This document shows positions 8,707 to 16,900 of a stretch of 64,000 bases of DNA, in pieces. A model generated the notes under the pieces. That model ran no database searches, was not told where the DNA came from, and saw only the letters and a program-made list of their open reading frames with translations. The stretch's first letter is position 1. The number at the start of each line of letters is the position of its first letter. A program made the translations under genes and the position numbers. Source of the stretch: Stenotrophomonas maltophilia (GTDB lineage Bacteria > Pseudomonadota > Gammaproteobacteria > Xanthomonadales > Xanthomonadaceae); the NCBI GenBank assembly GCA_002363385.1, contig DEVL01000001.1, positions 1-64,000 on the forward strand, given 5' to 3'.

Positions 8707-8756
8707 AGGGGCCTGCCGGTCGCTGCGGGGCGTAACGTTCGCGGTAGGGAAGCACC

Positions 8757-8774
8757 TTTTTATGCACTTTTTAC
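8757..8774 (+). promoter_or_regulatory. candidate KdpE operator of kdpFABCDE
   Basis: TTTTTATGCACTTTTTAC closely resembles the T-rich KdpE site of E. coli kdpFABC (TTTTTATACTTTTTTTAC). It lies about 30 bp upstream of a TTTATG -10-like hexamer (8803-8808) with a poor -35, as expected for an activator-dependent promoter. The binding assignment is by resemblance and position. Confidence 0.6.
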
Positions 8775-8808
8775 GGGTGTCGCAGGTTTCGGGCGTGGAG
8801 CGTTTATG

Positions 8809-8944
8809 CCGGGCAGGCGGACCATGAGCGCCTGACGTGGAGTGGTTCCACCTGGACGTCCCATGAGCCTGTATCTGCCTGTGTTCCCTGCCGCCGGTGC
8901 GCCCCGCACCGCCGCCCTTCTTTCCCGCGTTTGAGGCCACAACC
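8809..8944 (+). other. folded 5' leader of the kdp operon
   Basis: About 135 nt separate the likely transcription start from kdpF. They can form an outer GGCAGG/CCTGCC pairing (8813-8818 with 8888-8893), an inner imperfect hairpin bounded by GACGT/ACGTC (8834-8860), and a perfect 7-bp hairpin CGGTGCG/CGCACCG (8895-8911). A CCATGAGC octamer is repeated on both sides of the inner hairpin (8822, 8861). No known riboswitch class is recognised. Confidence 0.4.
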
Positions 8945-9037
8945 ATGTCTGCCTGGCTTTCCCTGCTGTGCGGCGTGCTCGTGCTCGTTGCCGCCGCCTA
9001 CCTGTTGTACGTCGTGCTTCGGCCCGAAACCTTCTGA
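8945..9037 (+). CDS. kdpF: potassium-transporting ATPase small subunit KdpF
   Basis: A 30-residue hydrophobic peptide with one membrane helix (residues 3-24) and the tail LRPETF. KdpF stabilises the KdpABC complex in the inner membrane. Its size, sequence type and place 12 bp before kdpA all fit. It is below the usual gene-calling cutoff and easily missed. Confidence 0.92.
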   Translation: MSAWLSLLCGVLVLVAAAYLLYVVLRPETF

Positions 9038-9049
9038 CCGGAGCCGACC

Positions 9050-10768
9050 ATGACCGAGATCCTGTTGATCCTGCTGGCCAGCATCGTGCTGGCCTTTCCG
9101 CTTGGGCTGTACCTGGCCCGGGTGATGCGCGGTGGCCCGATGCGCGGCGACGCGCTGTTCGGGTGGATTGAAAAACCGCTGTACCGGCTGCTCGGGGTCA
9201 ACCCGGCGCGCGGCATGTCCTGGCGTGGCTACGTCGGCGCCTTCCTGCTCAGCAACGTGGTGATCGCGGTGCTGGTGCAGGCGGTCTTCATGACCCAGGC
9301 CTGGCTGCCGTTCAATCCCGACCAGATCCCCAACCTGCGCTGGGACACCGCGCTGCACACGATGGTGTCCTTCCTGACCAACACCAACCAGCAGCACTAT
9401 TCCGGCCAGGCGCAGCTGTCCTACTTCTCGCAGATGACCGCGATCACCGGCCTGCAGGTGGTGACGCCGATGATGGGCCTGGCGCTGGTGGTGGCTACGC
9501 TGCGTGCGCTGTTCGGTGCGCGCCCCGAGGATGTGCCGGCCGACCAGGCCGCGCTGCTCAGCGCGGACCGCCGCGTCGATGTGGGCAACTACTACGCCGA
9601 TGTGGTGCGCGCGTGCGTGCGCTTCATGCTGCCGCTGTGCCTGCTGTGGGCGGTGCTGCTGACCAGCCAGGGGGTGCCTGCCACGCTCGCCGGGGGCCCG
9701 CAGGCCACGCCGATCGATGCCGCGGCCGGCATGGAGACGCAGAGGCTGCCGCTGGGCCCGGTTGCGGCGATGGTCGCGGCCAAGCAGCTGGGCACCAATG
9801 GCGGTGGCTGGTATGGCCCCAACAGCGCGATGCCGCTGGAGAACCCGACGCCGCTGTCCAACGCGCTGGAACTGATCGGCATCCTGCTGATCCCGATCGC
9901 GGTGATCTTCATGCTCGGCGCATTCACCGGGCGCAAGCGCCTGGCCGGGCTGGTGTTCGGCTGCATGCTGGCGATGTCCAGCGTGTCGATCGCCGCCACC
10001 GTGTGGCTGGAGGGTCATTCGGCGACCGCGGCCAGCCCGCTGCTGATGGAGGGCAAGGAAGTGCGCTTCGGTGCCGATGGCACGGGGCTGTGGGCCGCGA
10101 TCACCACCCAGGTGTCCAACGGTTCGGTCAACGGCATGCATGACTCGCTCAGCCCGCTGGCCGGGGCTGTGCCGATGGTCAACATGCTGGTCAATGCGAT
10201 CTGGGGTGGCATCGGCTGCGGCCTGCAGCAGTTCATCGTGTACCTGCTGCTGGGCGTGTTCCTGGCCGGGCTGATGACCGGTCGCACCCCGGAACTGTTC
10301 GGCCGCAAGCTGGAAACGCCGCAGGTGCGCCTGCTCGCGCTGCTGGTGTTGCTGCAGCCGATCACCATCCTGGGCTTTACCGCGTTGACCCTGGCGATTC
10401 CCTCGATCACCGGCGCCTCCAACCCCGGCTTCCACGGCATCAGCCAGGTGTTCTACGAGTACACCTCGGCGTTCGCCAACAACGGCTCGGGCTTTGAAGG
10501 CCTCGGCGATGCCACGGTGTGGTGGAACGTGAGCTGCACTTTGGTGCTGCTGCTGGGCCGCTACCCGGTGCTGGTGATCCCGTTGATCGTGGCCGCGCAG
10601 CTGGCGGCCAAGCGGCGTGCGCCGGAATCGGCCGGCACGCTGCAGATTGAGACCCCGACCTTCGCGCTGACCCTGATCGCGCTGATCGTCATCCTGACCG
10701 TATTGCAGTTCATGCCGGCGCTGGTGCTGGGCCCGGTCGCCGACCACCTGTCGCTGACGCAGCACTGA
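9050..10768 (+). CDS. kdpA: potassium-transporting ATPase subunit A
   Basis: The 572-residue KdpA is the K+-selective, channel-like subunit of the high-affinity Kdp pump in the inner membrane. Four selectivity-filter-like regions are visible, including TNTNQQHYSG, GTNGGGWYG and ANNGSGFEG. About ten membrane helices are evident and the length is typical. It is the second gene of kdpFABCDE, 11 bp before kdpB. Confidence 0.97.
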   Translation: MTEILLILLASIVLAFPLGLYLARVMRGGPMRGDALFGWIEKPLYRLLGVNPARGMSWRGYVGAFLLSNVVIAVLVQAVFMTQAWLPFNPDQIPNLRWDTALHTMVSFLTNTNQQHYSGQAQLSYFSQMTAITGLQVVTPMMGLALVVATLRALFGARPEDVPADQAALLSADRRVDVGNYYADVVRACVRFMLPLCLLWAVLLTSQGVPATLAGGPQATPIDAAAGMETQRLPLGPVAAMVAAKQLGTNGGGWYGPNSAMPLENPTPLSNALELIGILLIPIAVIFMLGAFTGRKRLAGLVFGCMLAMSSVSIAATVWLEGHSATAASPLLMEGKEVRFGADGTGLWAAITTQVSNGSVNGMHDSLSPLAGAVPMVNMLVNAIWGGIGCGLQQFIVYLLLGVFLAGLMTGRTPELFGRKLETPQVRLLALLVLLQPITILGFTALTLAIPSITGASNPGFHGISQVFYEYTSAFANNGSGFEGLGDATVWWNVSCTLVLLLGRYPVLVIPLIVAAQLAAKRRAPESAGTLQIETPTFALTLIALIVILTVLQFMPALVLGPVADHLSLTQH

Positions 10769-10779
10769 GACCTCCTTCC

Positions 10780-12831
10780 ATGAGTACGTATCCGTTGAAC
10801 GTTTCTTCCCACCGCCGCCAGCGCCTGCTCGATGGCGCCGGCTGGCGCCGCGCCCTGCGCGATGCGGTGATCAAGCTTTCGCCGCGGCATCTGCTGCACA
10901 GCCCGGTGATGGCTGTGGTGATGGTCGGCACGGTGGTCAGCGCGCTGGTCACGCTGACCGGCAATGCACCGCTGGGCTTCGGCCTGGCGGTCACCGCGAT
11001 CCTGCTGCTGACCGTGCTGTTCGGCAACTTCGCCGAGGCCGTCGCCGAAGCGCGTGGCCGTGGCCAGGCCGCCTCGCTGCGGCGGGCCCGCCAGGACCTC
11101 AGCGCGCGTCGTCTGGCCGCCGCGCATGCCGGCGCCAGCGAGACCCAGGTCCCGGCGGCCGAACTGCGCCCGGGCGACCATGTGATCGTCAGTGCCGGCG
11201 AGTTGATCCCGGCCGATGGCGAGATCGTGCAGGGCCTGGCGACCATCAACGAAGCGGCGGTGACCGGTGAATCAGCGCCCGTGCTGCGCGAGGCCGGCAC
11301 CGACCGCAGTGGCGTGATTGGCGGCACCAAGGTCCTTTCCGACCAGATCATCGTGCGCATCACCGCCGAGCCGGGGCACAGCTTCCTGGACCGGATGATC
11401 GCGCTGGTGGAAGGCGCCAACCGCCAGAAGACCCCGAACGAGGTCGCTCTGACCCTGCTGCTGGCGGCGATGACGCTGACCTTCCTGGTGGTGGTGGCCA
11501 CTCTGCCGGCGATCGGGGCGTTCGTTGGCGTGCAGGTCGATCCGCTGTTGCTGATCGCGCTGCTGGTATGCCTGATCCCGACCACCATCGGCGGCCTCCT
11601 GCCCGCCATCGGCATCGCCGGCATGAACCGTGCGCTGGCCGCCAACGTGCTGGCCAAGTCCGGCAAGGCGGTGGAAGTGGCCGGCGACGTGGACGTGCTG
11701 CTGCTCGACAAGACCGGCACCATCACCTACGGCGACCGCCAGGCCACGCATTTCCACGCCCTGGCCGGTATCGATGCCAGCCAGCTGCGTGAAGCGGCCC
11801 TGCTGTCCTCGCTGGCCGACCCGACCCCGGAAGGCAAATCGGTGGTGCGGCTGGCACGTGAGCAGGGCTGCACCACGGCCGAGCCGGACCGTGCGGACTA
11901 TCTGGCCTTCAGCGCGCAGACCCGCATGTCCGGCGTGGATCTGGACGGTGGCCGCCGCATCCGCAAAGGCGCCTCGGATGCGATCACTGCGTATGTGCGT
12001 GAGCTGGGCGGCACCGTGCCGTCGGAGCTGCCGGGCCGCGTGGAGCAGGTGGCGCGCAACGGTGCCACGCCGCTGGTGGTCTGCGAAGGCCGCCATGTGC
12101 TGGGCGTGATCGAGCTCTCGGACGTGGTCAAGCACGGCATGCGCGAGAAGTTCGCGCAGCTGCGCGCGATGGGCATCCGCACGGTGATGATCACCGGCGA
12201 CAACCCGCTGACCGCTGCGGCGATCGCGGCCGAGGCCGGCGTGGACGATTACATCGCCGAGGCGCGCCCGGAAGACAAGCTGGCCCGCATTCGTGCCGAG
12301 CAGGCCGGTGGGCGGCTGGTGGCGATGGTCGGCGACGGCACCAACGATGCCCCGGCACTGGCCCAGGCCGATATCGGGCTGGCCATGAACTCCGGTACGC
12401 AGGCCGCCAAGGAGGCCGGCAACATGGTCGATCTGGATTCGGATCCGGCCAAGCTGCTGGCGGTGGTGGAAGTGGGCAAGCAGCAGCTGATCACGCGCGG
12501 TGCGCTGACCACCTTCTCGCTGGCCAACGATGTCTCCAAGTACTTCGCGATCCTGCCGGCGCTGTTCGCCTCCACCCTGCCGGCGATGGCGGCGTTGAAC
12601 GTGATGCACCTGTCCAGCCCGCGCAATGCGGTGCTGGCGGCGCTGATCTTCAATGCCCTGGTGATTCCGGCGCTGATCCCGCTGGCATTGCGCGGAGTAC
12701 GTTTCCGCCCGGCCACGGCCACCGCGCTGCTGCGCCGGAACATGCTGGTGTACGGCCTGGGTGGCGTGCTGCTGCCGTTCGCGGCCATCAAAGTGATCGA
12801 CCTCTTCCTTGTCTCGGTGTTCGGCGTATGA
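10780..12831 (+). CDS. kdpB: potassium-transporting ATPase subunit B
   Basis: The 683-residue P-type ATPase that powers K+ uptake. The phosphorylated aspartate is Asp310 in DKTGT, the actuator motif TGES lies near residues 161-164 and the hinge GDGTNDAPAL starts near 518. About seven membrane helices are evident. All catalytic motifs are intact. Its end overlaps the kdpC start by ATGA, so translation is probably coupled. Confidence 0.98.
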   Translation: MSTYPLNVSSHRRQRLLDGAGWRRALRDAVIKLSPRHLLHSPVMAVVMVGTVVSALVTLTGNAPLGFGLAVTAILLLTVLFGNFAEAVAEARGRGQAASLRRARQDLSARRLAAAHAGASETQVPAAELRPGDHVIVSAGELIPADGEIVQGLATINEAAVTGESAPVLREAGTDRSGVIGGTKVLSDQIIVRITAEPGHSFLDRMIALVEGANRQKTPNEVALTLLLAAMTLTFLVVVATLPAIGAFVGVQVDPLLLIALLVCLIPTTIGGLLPAIGIAGMNRALAANVLAKSGKAVEVAGDVDVLLLDKTGTITYGDRQATHFHALAGIDASQLREAALLSSLADPTPEGKSVVRLAREQGCTTAEPDRADYLAFSAQTRMSGVDLDGGRRIRKGASDAITAYVRELGGTVPSELPGRVEQVARNGATPLVVCEGRHVLGVIELSDVVKHGMREKFAQLRAMGIRTVMITGDNPLTAAAIAAEAGVDDYIAEARPEDKLARIRAEQAGGRLVAMVGDGTNDAPALAQADIGLAMNSGTQAAKEAGNMVDLDSDPAKLLAVVEVGKQQLITRGALTTFSLANDVSKYFAILPALFASTLPAMAALNVMHLSSPRNAVLAALIFNALVIPALIPLALRGVRFRPATATALLRRNMLVYGLGGVLLPFAAIKVIDLFLVSVFGV

Positions 12832-13472
12832 ACCGCTCGCTTGCTACTTCCGTTCCCCGCGCGGCGCGCAGCCGCGCTGCCGCCTCCACCGAGCTGCAGC
12901 AGGACAGCGCCTGGCGCCCGGCCCTCGTGCTCGGCGTGAGCAGCCTGCTGCTGCTCGGCCTGGCCTACGCCGTGGCCACCACCAGCGTGAGCCGGCTGCT
13001 GTTTCCGGCGCAGGCCGATGGCAGCCTGCTGATCCGCGATGGGCAGGTGCGCGGCTCGCAGCTGATCGCCCAGCCGTTCGTCGGCGATGGCTACTTCCAG
13101 GCGCGGCCGTCGGCGGCCAGCTATGACCCGATGGCGGCGGCCGGCAGCAACATGGCGCGCAGCAACCCGGCGTTGCAGGAGCGCGTGCAGGCCGCCATCG
13201 CCGCGACGGCCGCGCGCGAAGCCGTACCCGCTGCGCAGGTGCCCGGGGATCTGGTGACCCAGTCCGGTGCCGGCATGGACCCGGAGATCTCCCCGGCCGC
13301 CGCGCAGGTGCAGATCGCCCGGGTGGCACGCAGCCGTGGTCTGCCGGTCGATCGCGTGACTGCACTGGTGCAGGCCAACACCCTGGGCCCGCAATGGGGC
13401 GTGTTCGGCCAGCCGCGGGTCAACGTGATGACGTTGAACCTGGCGCTGGATGATCTCAAGGCACGGCCGTGA
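12828..13472 (+). CDS. kdpC: potassium-transporting ATPase subunit C
   Basis: The 214-residue KdpC, a single-pass membrane subunit needed to assemble the pump. One helix lies at about residues 31-50; the rest faces the periplasm. The family motifs GSQLIAQPF and PVDRVTALVQANT are present. It overlaps kdpB by 4 bp and precedes kdpD by 37 bp. Confidence 0.95.
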   Translation: MNRSLATSVPRAARSRAAASTELQQDSAWRPALVLGVSSLLLLGLAYAVATTSVSRLLFPAQADGSLLIRDGQVRGSQLIAQPFVGDGYFQARPSAASYDPMAAAGSNMARSNPALQERVQAAIAATAAREAVPAAQVPGDLVTQSGAGMDPEISPAAAQVQIARVARSRGLPVDRVTALVQANTLGPQWGVFGQPRVNVMTLNLALDDLKARP

Positions 13473-13509
13473 TGCGGGGATCGCGCGAACCGGCGCACAA
13501 TCCCCGCCC

Positions 13510-16170
13510 ATGAGCGACTCCCGTACCCGCCAGGCCGACGCCCTGGTCGACACCCTGCAACGCGAATCCGGCGGCAAACTCACCGTATTCCTGGGTGCGG
13601 CCCCCGGCGTGGGCAAGACCTTCAGCATGCTCACCCGCGCGCACGAGCAACTGCGCCGCGGCGTGGACGTGGTGATCGGACTGGTGGAAACCCACGGCCG
13701 CGCCGAGACCTCGGCGCTGCTGGCAGGCCTGCCGCAGGTGCCGTTGCTGCAGCGCGAGTATCAACAGCACGCGCTGCAGGAAATGGACCTGGATGCGGTG
13801 CTGGCGCGTCGCCCCGCATTGGTGCTGGTCGACGAACTGGCCCATCGCAACGTGCCCGGCAGTCGCCACGAGCGGCGCTGGCAGGACGTGATGGAGCTGC
13901 TGGATGCGGGCATCGATGTGTGGACCACGGTCAACATCCAGCATCTGGAGAGTCTCAATGACGTGGTCATGCGCATCACCGGCGTGCGGGTCAGTGAGAC
14001 CGTGCCCGATGCGGTGCTCGACCGTCTGCATGACATCGTGCTGGTGGACCTGCCCCCGCGCGAACTGATCGAGCGCCTGCAGCAGGGCAAGGTGTATGTG
14101 CCCGAACAGGCGGCGCAGGCGTTGCAGGCGTTCTTCTCGCCGGCCAACCTGACCGCGCTGCGCGAGCTGGCGATGCAGGAGGCTGCCGACCGCGTGGACA
14201 GCAGCCTGCGCGAGACCCGCGCCGCGCGCGGTGAAGGCAACCTGCCGCTGCGCCGGCGGGTGCTGGTGGCGATCGATGGCGGCGGCCAGAGCGAGTACCT
14301 GGTGCGGGTCGGCCGGCGTATCGCCGAGCGGCGCGATGCGCCGTGGACGGTGGTGACGGTACAGGCGCGCGCGCATGACGAGCAGACCCGACGCGAGATC
14401 GATGCCGCCTTCGCCCTCGCCCGCCGTCTCGGTGGCGAGGCCGAGCTGTTGCACGGCTCCAGCATCGCCGATGCACTGCTTGACCATGCCGCACACAACG
14501 GCGTGTCCACGCTGGTGCTCGGCCGGACGCGCGAGCGGCCGCTGGCGCGCATGCTCAATCGCACGTTGACCCAGCAGCTGATCCGGCGTGGCGCGCACTT
14601 CGAGATCACCATCATCGGCACGCCGCAGGCACGCGCGCGGGCGCGCCGCACCGGGCTGTCGATGCCCAGCCGCAGTGCCGGCAAGGATGCGCTGCTGGCG
14701 CTGGGCGCCACCGCGGCCGCCTGCCTGGTGGCGCTGGTCGCCGAGCGATGGATCGGACTGTACGACCTCTCGATGGTGTTCATCGTGGCGGTGGTGATGG
14801 TCGCCGCACGCAGCCGTACCAGTGCGGCGGTGATCGCCGCCGCGCTGTGTTTCCTGGCCTACAACTTCTTCTTCATCGCGCCGCGCTTCACCTTCGCGAT
14901 CAGCGCGCGCCAGGGCGTGATCACGGTCTTCCTGTTCCTCGCCGCCGCCCTGGTGGCGGGGCAGCTGGCCTCGCGCCTGCGCATGCAGGTGGTGGCGTTG
15001 CGCGCGGCCAATCGGCACGCGCATGCGCGCCAGGCGTTGGGCCGGCAACTGGCCAGTGCGCCCAGCAACGAGCAGGTCGCGCAGGCCGGCCGCGAGGCGC
15101 TGGAACAGGCAATGGATGCCCCGGCGTGGCTGCGCATCGGGCAGTACACCAGCGCCAGTGGCAGCGCCGCGCCGGGCGATACCGATCTGGCTGCGGCCGA
15201 CTGGGCGCACCGGCACGGCCAGCCCAGCGGGCGCTTCACCGATACGCTGGCCGGCGCAGGCTGGTGGTTCCTGCCGCTGCTGGATGGCGATGACCGGGCG
15301 ATCGGCGTGGCCGGCATGCGTTTTGCGCGCGAGGCCCCGCGGTTGACGCCGGAGCAGCGCCAGCTGGCCGAGGCGATGGTGGACGACATTGCCCAGGCCG
15401 CGTTACGTACCCAGCTGGTGGCCGATCTGGAAAAGGCGCACGTGAGCAACGAGACCGAGCGGCTGCGCTCGGCCTTGCTGTCCTCGGTGTCACATGACCT
15501 GCGCTCGCCGCTGGCGGCGATGATCGGCTCGGCCGACAGCCTCTCCAGCTACGCCGATGCGATGGATGCCAGCGACCGGCGCGCCCTGCTGGACACCATC
15601 CTGGTCGAAGGCGAGCGCCTGGACCGCTACATCCAGAACCTGCTGGACATGACCCGGCTCGGCCATGACGGCCTGCAGATCAACCGCGACTGGATCGGCG
15701 TGGACGAGCTGGTCGGTTCGGCCGCGCGCCGCCTGCAGCGCTATCAGCCCGACGTGCTGCTCAAGCTGGATATTCCCGCTGAACTGGCCCCGATCTGGGT
15801 GCACCCGGCGCTGGTCGAACAGGCGGTGTTCAACGTGATGGAGAACGCGGCCAAGTTCTCTCCGCCGGGTGCGGCGGTGGAGGTGCAGGCGCGGTTGGTG
15901 GAGGGCGAGCTGCGCATCGACGTGCTCGATGCCGGCCCCGGTATTCCCGACGAGGAGCGCGCACGCATCTTCGATATGTTCTACAGCGTGGAGCGTGGCG
16001 ATCGTGGCCGGCATGGCACGGGCCTGGGCCTGACCATCTGCCAGGGGATGATCGGCGCGCACGGCGGCAGCGTGCAGGCGCTGCCGGGCCGCGACGGACG
16101 CGGTACCCTGATCCGCATCACCCTGCCCCTGCTGCAGCCCCACCCTGCCGATGACAACGACGATTCCTGA
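13510..16170 (+). CDS. kdpD: sensor histidine kinase KdpD
   Basis: The 886-residue sensor for K+ limitation or turgor that phosphorylates KdpE. The order is: N-terminal KdpD domain with Walker A GAAPGVGKT (about 33-41) and VLVDELAH; universal-stress-like domain (about 250-370); four membrane helices (about 395-495); a GAF-like region; the phospho-acceptor His662 in SVSHDLRSP; and a C-terminal ATPase domain with GTGLGLTICQG. The start at 13510 gives the standard N-terminus; an in-frame upstream ATG at 13450 would extend into kdpC. Its end overlaps kdpE by 20 bp. Confidence 0.96.
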   Translation: MSDSRTRQADALVDTLQRESGGKLTVFLGAAPGVGKTFSMLTRAHEQLRRGVDVVIGLVETHGRAETSALLAGLPQVPLLQREYQQHALQEMDLDAVLARRPALVLVDELAHRNVPGSRHERRWQDVMELLDAGIDVWTTVNIQHLESLNDVVMRITGVRVSETVPDAVLDRLHDIVLVDLPPRELIERLQQGKVYVPEQAAQALQAFFSPANLTALRELAMQEAADRVDSSLRETRAARGEGNLPLRRRVLVAIDGGGQSEYLVRVGRRIAERRDAPWTVVTVQARAHDEQTRREIDAAFALARRLGGEAELLHGSSIADALLDHAAHNGVSTLVLGRTRERPLARMLNRTLTQQLIRRGAHFEITIIGTPQARARARRTGLSMPSRSAGKDALLALGATAAACLVALVAERWIGLYDLSMVFIVAVVMVAARSRTSAAVIAAALCFLAYNFFFIAPRFTFAISARQGVITVFLFLAAALVAGQLASRLRMQVVALRAANRHAHARQALGRQLASAPSNEQVAQAGREALEQAMDAPAWLRIGQYTSASGSAAPGDTDLAAADWAHRHGQPSGRFTDTLAGAGWWFLPLLDGDDRAIGVAGMRFAREAPRLTPEQRQLAEAMVDDIAQAALRTQLVADLEKAHVSNETERLRSALLSSVSHDLRSPLAAMIGSADSLSSYADAMDASDRRALLDTILVEGERLDRYIQNLLDMTRLGHDGLQINRDWIGVDELVGSAARRLQRYQPDVLLKLDIPAELAPIWVHPALVEQAVFNVMENAAKFSPPGAAVEVQARLVEGELRIDVLDAGPGIPDEERARIFDMFYSVERGDRGRHGTGLGLTICQGMIGAHGGSVQALPGRDGRGTLIRITLPLLQPHPADDNDDS

Positions 16171-16870
16171 GGCTTCCCACGGCGTGCCCCCAGCACGCGT
16201 GCTGGTGATCGACGATGAAGCGCAGATCCGGCGCTTCCTGGAGATCAGCCTGCGCGCGCAGGGCTACCGCGTGTCCCAGGCCGCCACCGGCCAGGCCGGG
16301 CTGGAAGCGCTGGTCGGCGAAGGCGCGGATCTGGTGATCCTGGATATCGGCCTGCCGGACATGGAAGGCCATGACGTACTGGGCGAGCTGCGCCAGTGGA
16401 GCCAGGTGCCGGTGATCATGCTGACCGTGCGTGCGAGCGAGACCGAGAAAGTGCGGGCGCTGGATGCCGGTGCGAACGACTACGTGACCAAGCCGTTCGG
16501 CACGCAGGAGCTGATGGCGCGCGTACGGGCGCTGCTGCGCTCGCGCATGGTCTCCAGCGAGGGCGTGCTGCCGCAGTTCGATGATGGGCACCTGCATATC
16601 GACCTGGTGCGGCGCGAGGTGATGCTGGACGGTGCGCCGGTGGCGCTGACGCGCAAGGAGTACGCGCTGTTGTCACTGCTGCTGCGCAATGCCGGGCGGG
16701 TGGTGACCCAGCCGCAGATCCTGCAGGAGATCTGGGGGCCGACGCATCAGCACGACACACATTACCTGCGCATCCTGGTCGGCAAGCTGCGCCACAAGCT
16801 GGGCGATTCGGCGCTGGATTCGCGCTATCTGTTCACCGAGCCCGGCGTGGGGCTGCGGTTCAAGGGGTAG
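16151..16870 (+). CDS. kdpE: response regulator KdpE
   Basis: A 239-residue OmpR/PhoB-type regulator with a receiver domain (phospho-acceptor Asp65 in LDIGLPD) and a winged-helix DNA-binding domain (about 140-238). It should activate kdpFABC from the T-rich site upstream of kdpF. Because the structural and regulatory genes are contiguous, it likely also raises its own transcription. The stop codon TAG is part of a GTAG-ended palindrome. Confidence 0.95.
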   Translation: MTTTIPEASHGVPPARVLVIDDEAQIRRFLEISLRAQGYRVSQAATGQAGLEALVGEGADLVILDIGLPDMEGHDVLGELRQWSQVPVIMLTVRASETEKVRALDAGANDYVTKPFGTQELMARVRALLRSRMVSSEGVLPQFDDGHLHIDLVRREVMLDGAPVALTRKEYALLSLLLRNAGRVVTQPQILQEIWGPTHQHDTHYLRILVGKLRHKLGDSALDSRYLFTEPGVGLRFKG

Positions 16871-16892
16871 GCACCGACCGTTGGTCGGTACC
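16867..16892. repeat. GTAG-ended palindrome (SMAG-like REP), likely two-way terminator
   Basis: GTAG at 16867-16870 precedes a hairpin ACCGACC / GGTCGGT (16873-16879 with 16883-16889, 3-nt loop). This is the layout of the SMAG repeats abundant in Stenotrophomonas. It lies between the convergent kdpE and algC genes, where it can serve as a shared terminator. Confidence 0.7.
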
Positions 16893-16900
16893 CGTCCAGA

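Noticed and set aside
8809..8944. Known riboswitch (for example c-di-AMP ydaO type) before kdpF
   Set aside because: Conserved core sequences of known classes are not visible; only generic hairpins are seen.
8804..10765. Long minus-strand open frame opposite kdpA
   Set aside because: Mirror frame of kdpA with low-complexity His/Gln/Arg content and no recognisable motif.
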